Under the pieces are notes generated by a model. The model did no database searches and was not told the DNA's origin. It saw only the letters and a list, made by a program, of their open reading frames with translations. From Pseudomonas alkylphenolica (lineage in GTDB: Bacteria; Pseudomonadota; Gammaproteobacteria; Pseudomonadales; Pseudomonadaceae): a stretch of DNA of 64,000 nucleotides. Below are positions 54,424-64,000 of this stretch, one piece after another. The stretch lies in the NCBI RefSeq assembly GCF_000746525.1, contig NZ_CP009048.1, positions 5,028,501 through 5,092,500 of the forward strand. The letters are read 5' to 3'. How positions within the stretch are numbered: the stretch's first letter is position 1; each line of letters starts with the position of its first letter. The position numbers and the translations under genes are program-made.

Positions 54424-57400
54424 GGTGTATCTCCCAGGAACAGGTCGTGTTGCTGCGGTGCTCTGACGCCACGGAACAGCGCATCGAGGCGCTCGATCAA
54501 TTCCCGTGGCGGTTTGACGAAATACACGCCGCCAGAAGCCGAATGCACACCACGTAAAAAGATGAACACCGCGCCGCCCATATGCCGGTCGTAGTCGTAA
54601 TCCGGCAGCCGTGCGCGGAGCTGGCGATGCATGGCCAGCAGGTAGAGCACATACTGCAGGTCGTAGCGGTGACTGAGGATTGCCGACTCCATGGCCAGCT
54701 CGCTGTAAGCCAGATCGTCAGGGCCGAGCCAGTTGGATTTGTAGTCGGCCACGTAGTAGCGCCCGTCATGTTCAAAGGCAAGGTCGATAAAGCCCTTGAA
54801 CATGCCGTTGAGCTGAGCCGGTTGGGCAGCAACCCGTGCAGCGCCTTGATGGGTGTATTCACCGACCAGGCGATCAAGCTGGCCGACATCGACCTTGTGG
54901 CTGGCAAACCAGAATTCCATTTCGATCTGATATTGACTCAGCTGATTCAAGGCCAGGGGCGGACTGGCCGGCGCCAGGGCCATGGGTTGCACCAGCAATT
55001 GCTGCAGCCAGTGGCCAAGGGTGTTGATCCAGCCTGTCCAGTCGCGGCGGTTGCAGCGCTGGCCGACCGTGCGTTTGAGCGCTTCGTCGTTCGCCGTTAC
55101 CTGGGCAAAACCTTCAAGCCCCGCCCATTCGAGCAGACCGTGAAGGAAGGTCCCAGGGTTCGGGCCACGTGGAAAGCGATGGATATCGCCGCTGCCGGGC
55201 ATCACTTCGCGCAGCTGTTGCGGATCGGGACGCTCGTCATCGAGCAGTTGCTGGGCTTGCGAGCTGTCGGTATCCAGGGTCAGCGATTCTTCACCAATAC
55301 GCAGTGCACTGTAGGAGGCGATCCACCAGTTCTCTGCTGCACGGCGTTTGGGCTGGCGCGCAGGCAGCAGTTCAGCCTGATTGGCGGGTGCGCTATAGCC
55401 TTGTTCGTTGGCCTCAGGCATGGCGTTGCTGGCAATCGCCGGGCAACTCGCTTGCAGGGCCTGTAGCCACTCACTCAACTGACTGGAAGCCGCCAAGGGC
55501 GCGCCGCCGCCGAGTAGATAGCCCAGCGCCGAACGGTGCAGCAGCGAGGTCTTGCCGGTGCCTCGCTTGAGGTCGGCAACCCCCAGCCAGCAAGCGTGCT
55601 GAGCGCGGGTCAGGGCGACGTAGAGCAGACGCAGGTCTTCGGCCAGACGCTCATCGTCGGCCATCGCGATCTGCTCGGCATCCGGGGTCAGGGTCAGGTG
55701 CGCCTGGCCTTCACTGTCGTGCCAGCCCAGCGGCAAGCGCTGGCCATCCACCGGTTTGCTGGTGCAGATGAACGGCAGGAACACCAGCGGATATTCCAGG
55801 CCCTTGGACTTGTGGATGGTCACCACCTTGACCAGTTGCTCATCACTTTCCAGGCGCAGGATCTGCTCTTCGCCAGCCTGACCAGCGCTGGCCAGGTGCT
55901 CGCCCAGGTGGCGGATCAGCGCTTGCTCGCCATCGAGTTCGGTGGCTGCCTGCTGCAGCAATTCGGCCAGGTGCAACAGGTTGGTCAGCACCCGCTCACC
56001 GTCACTGCGGGTCATCAACACCTGCGGCAGGTCGAAGTCATGGAGCAAGCGCCGCAGCATCGGCAGCACACCCTGGCTACGCCAGGTCAGCCGGTACTGG
56101 CGGAACTGCATGACCCAGCGCTCCCACACCCGTTCGTTCTGGTTCAACTGTTCCAGCGCCGACAGCGGCAGGTTCAGGGTGATACTCGCCAGTGCCGCCT
56201 TCAACAGGCGCTCGACATCCGGCTCGGCACAGGCCTTGAGCCAGGCCAGCAGGTCCTGGGCTTCCTGGGCGGCGAACACCGAGTCCTTGTCTGACAGATA
56301 CACACTGCGAACATCGCGGGCCGCCAGTTCGGCGCGAATCAACTGCGCCTCACGGCCATCGCGCACCAGGATGGCGATGTCCGAAGGCAAACAGCCACGC
56401 AGCGACTGGTCCGCCTGAAGAAAACCGCTGCGGCCCTGTTGCCCGCCATTGAGCAGCGCGACAATCTGACTGGCACAACTGGCAGCCAGCTGCTGACGGT
56501 AAACCGCCGTAGAGACCGGTTCGTCGCTGTGCAAGTGCCACAGATTCAGGGCGGCGAGCGCCTTTCCGTCGACCTGAAACTGCTCGCTGCGACCTTTGGC
56601 CTGGACCTCGACAAAGGGCACCGGGTTGTCATCATCCTCGCGGAACAGGAAAGCGCCACGCCCCTGCTCACGCAGTTCGGCCTGCATGAACACATGATTG
56701 ACTGCGCTGACCATGGCCTGGCTGGAACGGTAGTTGGTGTCCAGGCTGTGCAGGCGTCCGGCGGTGGCGCGACGGGCGCCCAGGTAAGTAAAGATATCGG
56801 CGCCGCGGAACGCATAGATCGCCTGTTTGGGATCACCGATCATGAACAGGCCGGTGTCCTGAACATTCTCTTCAATGCGGTAGATACGCTGAAAGATCCG
56901 GTACTGGACCGGGTCGGTGTCCTGGAATTCATCGATCAGGGCGACCGGGAACTGCTCACGGATCAAACCTGCCAGACGCTCGCCGGCATCGCCGTGCAAG
57001 GCGTGATCGAGGCGCAGGAGCATGTCGTCAAAGCCCATTTCCGCACGACGGCGCTTTTCCTGTTCAAAACGTGCGCCCACCCAGGCGGCGGCGTGTTCCA
57101 ACAGGCAGGCATCGGGCGTCGGCAAGGCTTTCAGTTGATCCTGAAGACCTTCCATCACCTGCAGCGCCGGGTGGCTCGGGGGTTCACCTTTCCAGGCTTC
57201 AGCCATACCGGCACGGGTCAGGCGGGTGAAGCCGGTACCCAGATCAAGCTCCAGCGCCAGCTCATCTGCTGCCCAGGCGGCCAGCTTCTCGCACCAGGGT
57301 TCGAAGTAACGGGCCTGCATCTTGCGGCCGTCCACCTGCTTGGCAGCCAGGCCGTCACGGCAGATCTGCAGCAGTTCACCGGACCACTGGACCCAGGGCG

Positions 57401-58100
57401 CCTTGATCGTGCGCAACTGCTCGGCGCGCTGATGCAACACTGCATCGATCAGCGCCTGCGGCTCCTCGGCGCCGTTCTCGATATGCTGCCGTCCAAACAG
57501 GGCGCGTACCCGCGGCAACAGGGCATCAGGGCTGACCCAATGACTACGCACCCAGGCCAGCGCATCGCCGTGCATGCTGTAGCAAAAGCGCCGCCAGTAG
57601 TCGCGCATGACCTGGCCAAGCAGTTCGCTATGGTCGGTTTCCAGGGTCTGGGTAAACAGGCTGCCACTGTCGAACGCATGTTCGCGCAACATGCGCTGAC
57701 ACCAGCTGTGAATGGTCGAGACAGCCGCCTCGTCCATCCACTGCGCCGCTACGTCCAGGCGATTGGCGCACGCTGGCCACAGGTCTTGTTGGTAGTCGGC
57801 GCGCAGTTGATGCAGTAACGGGTCAGCGTCATCCAGTTCGCCACGGAAGAAGCGCGCTGCTTCAGCCAGACGCGTACGGATGCGTTCGCGCAGCTCCTTG
57901 GTGGCGGCATCGGTGAAGGTCACCACCAGCACCTGGGGTGGCAGCAATTCGCGGCCGAAACCCTGCTCACCGCCATGACCAAGCACCAAGCGCAGGTACA
58001 GGGCGGAGATGGTGAAGGTTTTGCCGGTACCGGCGCTGGCTTCAATCAATTGACTGCCGTGCAGGGGAAAGGTCAGTGCCAGGGGTGCGTTGCGACTCAT
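54420..58100 (-). CDS. recB: Exodeoxyribonuclease V beta subunit
   Basis: A 1226-residue 3'-5' helicase-nuclease. Walker A EASAGTGKTFT at about 21-31, UvrD-type motifs (VALIDEFQDTDPVQY, TIHKSKGLEYP, LYVALTRAQ) and the C-terminal nuclease domain with the catalytic residues D1106, D1119 and K1121 (GFIDLAFEH and DYKSNW). Processes double-strand ends until Chi. Overlaps recC and recD by four bases each (ATGA). Confidence 0.97.
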   Translation of the reverse strand: MSRNAPLALTFPLHGSQLIEASAGTGKTFTISALYLRLVLGHGGEQGFGRELLPPQVLVVTFTDAATKELRERIRTRLAEAARFFRGELDDADPLLHQLRADYQQDLWPACANRLDVAAQWMDEAAVSTIHSWCQRMLREHAFDSGSLFTQTLETDHSELLGQVMRDYWRRFCYSMHGDALAWVRSHWVSPDALLPRVRALFGRQHIENGAEEPQALIDAVLHQRAEQLRTIKAPWVQWSGELLQICRDGLAAKQVDGRKMQARYFEPWCEKLAAWAADELALELDLGTGFTRLTRAGMAEAWKGEPPSHPALQVMEGLQDQLKALPTPDACLLEHAAAWVGARFEQEKRRRAEMGFDDMLLRLDHALHGDAGERLAGLIREQFPVALIDEFQDTDPVQYRIFQRIYRIEENVQDTGLFMIGDPKQAIYAFRGADIFTYLGARRATAGRLHSLDTNYRSSQAMVSAVNHVFMQAELREQGRGAFLFREDDDNPVPFVEVQAKGRSEQFQVDGKALAALNLWHLHSDEPVSTAVYRQQLAASCASQIVALLNGGQQGRSGFLQADQSLRGCLPSDIAILVRDGREAQLIRAELAARDVRSVYLSDKDSVFAAQEAQDLLAWLKACAEPDVERLLKAALASITLNLPLSALEQLNQNERVWERWVMQFRQYRLTWRSQGVLPMLRRLLHDFDLPQVLMTRSDGERVLTNLLHLAELLQQAATELDGEQALIRHLGEHLASAGQAGEEQILRLESDEQLVKVVTIHKSKGLEYPLVFLPFICTSKPVDGQRLPLGWHDSEGQAHLTLTPDAEQIAMADDERLAEDLRLLYVALTRAQHACWLGVADLKRGTGKTSLLHRSALGYLLGGGAPLAASSQLSEWLQALQASCPAIASNAMPEANEQGYSAPANQAELLPARQPKRRAAENWWIASYSALRIGEESLTLDTDSSQAQQLLDDERPDPQQLREVMPGSGDIHRFPRGPNPGTFLHGLLEWAGLEGFAQVTANDEALKRTVGQRCNRRDWTGWINTLGHWLQQLLVQPMALAPASPPLALNQLSQYQIEMEFWFASHKVDVGQLDRLVGEYTHQGAARVAAQPAQLNGMFKGFIDLAFEHDGRYYVADYKSNWLGPDDLAYSELAMESAILSHRYDLQYVLYLLAMHRQLRARLPDYDYDRHMGGAVFIFLRGVHSASGGVYFVKPPRELIERLDALFRGVRAPQQHDLFLGDTP

Positions 58101-61100
58101 TGGGCGTCCTCCTCATTGCCCAAGGTCTGCCAGGGCGCATCGAACATCGGGCGGTACAAGGCTTCACACCAGCCCTCGAACTCTTCACTGGCCGTCAACG
58201 CGGCGAAATCGCTGAACTGCCGTGCCAGCGCAGTGCTTTCGCTACGCTCGCCAAAACTGTTCTGACCATCGCCTTCATAGGCTCTGGCCGCGGCAGCCAA
58301 GGCTTTATCGGGGTCGCTCTGGGCCAGCCAGGCGAAGGCAGTCTTGGTCGCCACGGGCAGTGGTGAACTCATGCCTGCCTGACGGGCCAGGAGCAGGTCA
58401 CCAAGCATGTCGGCGGCACGCGCTTGCTCGATCGGAGCCAGCAACAGCGTGATATCCGTGGCCACCACAGCACTGTGCAGCGGCAGGCCGACGGCACAGG
58501 CGGCCAGGTGCATGACCCAGGTCGAGGTCAGCCGCTGCCATTTCAGCGAGCGGCCACTGCTGATGCCATTGGGCAAGGTGGTGATACTCAGCAGGGACTG
58601 ATCGTCGCGCTGGTAGACCCGGCCAAGCCAGCCTTCAAGCTTGAGCTGGCGGTATTCGAAGCGGATCGGTAACGCGCTGTCCAGGGCAGTGGGCCATTGG
58701 CGCAGCAACTGTTGATGACGCTGCAAGAGATCCGGCAACGGCTCGATCAACTCATCTTGCAAACATTGGCCGAACCCCGCCAATGGCAGCATGCCGCTGC
58801 CCTGCAGACGCCGCGCCTGAGCGCCAAGTGCCTGGTTGGCGTCATCGGGGGTTGCCAGCGCCGCAGCCAACAGGCTTTCACTGAGGCTGTAGCGCTGCAA
58901 GGCGTCGAGCACGAAGGGTTCTTCATCGGCCAGCGGCGCTTGCACCGCCTCGAAGAACACCTTCAGACGCTGACTGAAGAAGTGCCGCACCGGATGGCGG
59001 AGGAAATCCTGCAACAAGGTCAGGCTCAAGGCTTCATCGCTGCTGTAAGGCGGCAGGTCATCCTCGGCCTTGGCTTGCTCCTCGGCCGGCAGATGCAGCG
59101 TTCGCCATTCACGGGCATAACTGAACAGGTTGCTGCCCTTGTGGAAGTAGCGGGCACTGAAGGGCTGCAACGGGTGCTCCACGGTCAGGGCATGCAGCAA
59201 TTGTTCGCCTGCATCAAGCTTATCGCGCTCCTTGGCAGCAGCCAGGCGCCAACCGCCGGCGAGGTGATCGCGCAACTGCCCGATCAATACCGAGGCCGGA
59301 CGTTCGCTGTTGTCACGAATGCTGCGGCCGACCCAGCTGACATACAACTGGTCGCGCGCCGACAGCAATGCTTCAAGCAACAGGTAACGGTCATCCTCGC
59401 GGCGTGATCGGTCACCTGGGCGGTAGTCGCTGCCCATCAGGTCGAAGTCCAGCGGCGGCTGCGCACGCGGGTAATCGCCATCGTTCATGCCCAGCAGGCA
59501 GACCACCTTGAAGGGGATCGCGCGCATGGGCATCAGGGTGCAGAAATTCACCGATCCCGCGAGGAACCGTTGCGACAGACGTCCCTGGTCGAGCCCGGCC
59601 AGCCAGGCCTCGCGGACCACGGTCAGCGGCAGCAGGTCTTCGAGCGCAACCGACTCACAGGTTTGCAACCAGGTCTCGCGCAGGGTCTGCAGCTGTACCA
59701 GCAGGTAATCGTCGTGCTCGGTTTCGGCCAGGAAGAACACCTGCAGCAACGCATGCAGGCGTTCGCCCCATTGCGCGGCGGTCGCAGCCCTGGACAGCTG
59801 TTGATAAGCGATTTCCAGAGCGTCGAGCAAGGCCACCAGCGGGCCGATCAGTGCGGCGTCCAAACCACCGATTTCGTCGAACGGTTCGATTCCGTCGCAA
59901 CCTTCGCCGACACCCACGGCATAGCCAAGCAGCATGCGCCGCAGGCCGAATCGCCAGCTGTTCTGTTCCAGGTCAGCCGGCAAGCCCAGGCTTGCACGCT
60001 GTTCGGCGTTCAGGCCCCAGCGGATACCGGCACCCTCGATCCAGCGGTGCAGGGTCGGCAGGTCGCTTTCCTTAATGGCGAAGCGGGCCCGCAAGGCCGG
60101 CACATCGAGCAGGTCGAGAATCTCGCTGACCGCAAAGCGGCTGTCCGGCAATTTCAGCAGGTGCTCCAGGGCAATCAGCAGCGGATCGCGGCCACGCTGA
60201 CCCTGGTCGGTCAGGGTAAAGGGGATGAAGCGTGGGTCATCGCGGCCCAACTGGCCAAACACTGCGCGTATATGCGGGGCGTAGGTGTTGATGTCCGGGA
60301 GCATGACAATCACGTCCCGCGGGCGCAGGTGCGGATCGGCACTGAAGCGGGCGAGCAACTGGTCGTGAAGTATCTCCACTTCGCGCTGCGGACTGTGGGC
60401 GATATGAAAGCGTACCGAGCGGTCCTTGCCTGGGTCGACTGCGGGCCACAATTCGCGGGTCTCAGCCAGCGGACGCAATTCAAGAATGTCGTCCTGCAGT
60501 TGATTGAGCAGGGTTTGCGGCTGACTTTCGCTGAAAAGGTCAATGCGCCCATCTGTGAACGCGGCACGGTAACTGCCGGGATCGTCGTAACTGTCGAGCA
60601 AATTAATGTAGTCACGGCCCTGCTTGCCCCAGGCAGCCAGCAGCGGGTGCGCGTGCTGATGCAGGGATTGCGCGTCGATCAGACTGGGCATGCCCTGCTT
60701 GCGTTGCTGGCGCTTGTATTGGTGGCGCAGCAGGTCCTTGTCGGCAACGATATCCGCCCAGTGGTGCCGACAGGGGTTGTGCACACAGAGCAGCACCTGG
60801 CTGAAACGTGCCAGGCCGGCCAAGGCCTCCAGCGCCTGGGCAGGCAATGAGGAAATACCGAAGACGATAACCCGGGAAGGGAGCCCGGCAGGTGCCTGCT
60901 CAAGGCTGTTGATCCGCTCGATAAAGCGCTGATGAACCCCGGCGCGACTCTGAGCCATGCCTTCCTCGCCGACATCCAGCAACAGCGCACGCCACAACTC
61001 GGCTTGCCAGCAATTGGCCGGGGGCAACGGCTTGGCGTCACCGCGGGCAGTGTTCAACACATGTCGCCCGGCTGCCCAGTCCTTGAGCCAGTCGGCACGG

Positions 61101-61576
61101 TATACCTGGTATTGGTCAAACAGATCGGCCAGGCGCTCGGCCAGTTGGTAGCGCTTGCGCAGGTCGGTGTCGTCGGTGAGAAAGCGCTGCAGGGGTTCGA
61201 AGTGGGGTTTGTCGATGACTTCGGGGAGCAGACGCATCAATCGCCAGGTCAGCGGCGCCTTGTCGAGCAGGGACACCTCCGGGATTTCATCGCGTCCCAG
61301 CACACGTCGGTACAACTGCCACATAAAGCTGCCGGGTAGTTGCACTTCGATCGCGGCGGCAATGCCACAACCGCCCTGGTCATCGTCTTCGGGGTCTTCG
61401 GCCAAAGCCAGTTTGAGCCATTGGGCAATGCCGTTGCTTTGCACCAGGACAATTTCATTTTCCAGAGGTGCCAGGGGATGCAGGCGCATCCAGCTCACCA
61501 CCAGGCTGCGCAGTTCGTCCAGGCGATTGCCGTGGACCACCATGAATCCCGGAAGGAGTGGGTTTGCGTGCGGCAT
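58097..61576 (-). CDS. recC: Exodeoxyribonuclease V gamma subunit
   Basis: A 1159-residue subunit that splits the DNA strands and reads Chi. N-terminal GFMVVHGNRLDELRSLV and the inactive helicase-like fold (VQSNGIAQWLKLAL; LLGMNDGDYPR; SWVGRSIRDN) are typical. The ATG at 61576 has AAGGA nine bases upstream. First gene of recC-recB-recD, just downstream of the rRNA operon terminator on the same strand. Confidence 0.96.
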   Translation of the reverse strand: MPHANPLLPGFMVVHGNRLDELRSLVVSWMRLHPLAPLENEIVLVQSNGIAQWLKLALAEDPEDDDQGGCGIAAAIEVQLPGSFMWQLYRRVLGRDEIPEVSLLDKAPLTWRLMRLLPEVIDKPHFEPLQRFLTDDTDLRKRYQLAERLADLFDQYQVYRADWLKDWAAGRHVLNTARGDAKPLPPANCWQAELWRALLLDVGEEGMAQSRAGVHQRFIERINSLEQAPAGLPSRVIVFGISSLPAQALEALAGLARFSQVLLCVHNPCRHHWADIVADKDLLRHQYKRQQRKQGMPSLIDAQSLHQHAHPLLAAWGKQGRDYINLLDSYDDPGSYRAAFTDGRIDLFSESQPQTLLNQLQDDILELRPLAETRELWPAVDPGKDRSVRFHIAHSPQREVEILHDQLLARFSADPHLRPRDVIVMLPDINTYAPHIRAVFGQLGRDDPRFIPFTLTDQGQRGRDPLLIALEHLLKLPDSRFAVSEILDLLDVPALRARFAIKESDLPTLHRWIEGAGIRWGLNAEQRASLGLPADLEQNSWRFGLRRMLLGYAVGVGEGCDGIEPFDEIGGLDAALIGPLVALLDALEIAYQQLSRAATAAQWGERLHALLQVFFLAETEHDDYLLVQLQTLRETWLQTCESVALEDLLPLTVVREAWLAGLDQGRLSQRFLAGSVNFCTLMPMRAIPFKVVCLLGMNDGDYPRAQPPLDFDLMGSDYRPGDRSRREDDRYLLLEALLSARDQLYVSWVGRSIRDNSERPASVLIGQLRDHLAGGWRLAAAKERDKLDAGEQLLHALTVEHPLQPFSARYFHKGSNLFSYAREWRTLHLPAEEQAKAEDDLPPYSSDEALSLTLLQDFLRHPVRHFFSQRLKVFFEAVQAPLADEEPFVLDALQRYSLSESLLAAALATPDDANQALGAQARRLQGSGMLPLAGFGQCLQDELIEPLPDLLQRHQQLLRQWPTALDSALPIRFEYRQLKLEGWLGRVYQRDDQSLLSITTLPNGISSGRSLKWQRLTSTWVMHLAACAVGLPLHSAVVATDITLLLAPIEQARAADMLGDLLLARQAGMSSPLPVATKTAFAWLAQSDPDKALAAAARAYEGDGQNSFGERSESTALARQFSDFAALTASEEFEGWCEALYRPMFDAPWQTLGNEEDAQ

Positions 61577-61669
61577 TGGACATCCTTGAGGCTGTGCGGA
61601 CAGAGGGAAACCATATCATGGGCTTGGCCCTTGATGAGGGCCGAACAGGCACCAAAGATTTCCGGCCGG
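61577..61669. other. recC upstream region
   Basis: The 93 bases between the rRNA terminator and recC. It carries the recC ribosome-binding site at its low end; no clear promoter could be assigned by eye. Confidence 0.5.
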
Positions 61670-61709
61670 AAAAGACAAAACCCCTACCTGCATATGCAGA
61701 TAGGGGTTT
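61670..61709 (-). terminator. Terminator of the rRNA operon
   Basis: A 32-base near-palindrome (61678-61709; one mismatched pair, stem AAACCCCTA.CTGCAT) read on the minus strand and followed by a T-rich tract TTTTGTCTTTT. It lies just after the 5S gene, between the rRNA operon and recC. Confidence 0.85.
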
Positions 61710-61720
61710 CGGAATTTAAT

Positions 61721-61836
61721 CTTGACGATGACCTACTCTCACATGGGGAAACCCCACACTACCATCGGCGATGCATCGTTTCACTGCTGAGTTCGGGATG
61801 GGATCAGGTGGTTCCAATGCTCTATGGTCGTCAAGA
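61721..61836 (-). rRNA. rrf: 5S ribosomal RNA
   Basis: On the minus strand the segment begins CTTGACGACCATAGAGC and ends GAGTAGGTCATCGTCAAG, whose ends pair as helix I. The internal GATCCCATCCCGAACTC and CGATGGTAGTGTGGGG are the conserved 5S loops. Exact ends are estimated from pairing. Confidence 0.95.
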
Positions 61837-61975
61837 AATTCTGTTGCCAGAAGGTCTTGTTCAGACACTCCAGCGAATTGGGTATGTGATACTTGTGAGT
61901 CGCAAACTTTCGGTTCGTTTCGTCTTCACAACACCGCAATCTGGCCTTTCGACGCAGATTGCTTGGGTGTTATAT
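61837..61975. other. 23S-5S spacer
   Basis: About 140 bases between the two rRNA genes. No tRNA or protein gene is seen; part of the primary transcript. Confidence 0.8.

Positions 61976-64000
<2,025 letters not shown>

Noticed and set aside
52951..54594. 547-codon plus-strand frame opposite recD
   Set aside because: Shadow of recD; Gln/Gly-rich with no family match.

Overview
The window is an ordinary, gene-dense, GC-rich chromosomal segment of a Pseudomonas, most likely of the P. putida/fluorescens lineage. The evidence is the set of familiar blocks (cioAB, ppoR, rlmG, mcpS, quiC with a fused VOC domain, mmsAB, yfiRNB, recCBD next to an rRNA operon) and about ten copies of the Pseudomonas REP/BIME palindrome (core GTGGGAGCGGGCTTGCC). 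I see no prophage, insertion sequence, CRISPR array, integron or tRNA. Species is inferred from remembered gene content, not from a search.

Layout. 1-5 kb: the 3' part of a PAS-GGDEF-EAL protein, glyA, and on the minus strand the pyruvate-uptake set cstA-ybdD-yjiA (5-7.4 kb). 7.5-15 kb: a PilZ protein, an NCS2 purine permease, radA, mscL, a ferredoxin-NADP reductase, the LuxR solo ppoR and rlmG. 15-17.6 kb: the cyanide-insensitive bd oxidase cioAB with a 51-residue DUF2474 partner and a perfect ANR box. 18-25.6 kb: an MFS exporter, a DJ-1 relative lacking the usual catalytic pair, a GNAT, an AzgA-type purine permease overlapping trmA, a LysR regulator, a secreted cupin and an alkaline-phosphatase-like hydrolase.

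25.7-37 kb is the metabolic core: a quinate/shikimate dehydrogenase-like gene, a TetR regulator, the fused 3-dehydroshikimate dehydratase quiC, an MFS transporter, then an IclR-controlled set (EamA transporter, a stand-alone TIM-barrel protein with the same metal-ligand pattern as QuiC, an FAD dehydrogenase), and pcaHG. Quinate or shikimate would be turned into 3-dehydroshikimate, then protocatechuate (QuiC), whose ring is opened by PcaHG. The IclR/TIM-barrel/FAD set may be a second, undescribed entry into protocatechuate or a related ring compound. It is the most interesting part of the window.

37-49 kb: a zinc metallopeptidase, the chemoreceptor mcpS, ggt, a LysR/mdaB/YgiN-like quinone-redox group, a TauE/SafE carrier with a divergent LysR, a small cupin, and mmsAB (valine degradation) with a divergent LysR regulator. 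49.9-52.2 kb: the c-di-GMP module yfiRNB. 52.3-61.6 kb: recC-recB-recD in overlapping order. 61.7-64 kb: terminator, 5S and the 3' two thirds of 23S rRNA, all on the minus strand.

BIMEs sit preferentially at tail-to-tail gene junctions (8 of 10 full copies), and one has supplied the last codons of yjiA. Only two gene-free gaps reach 300 bases (17583-17940 and 29335-29636), and both hold regulatory dyads.
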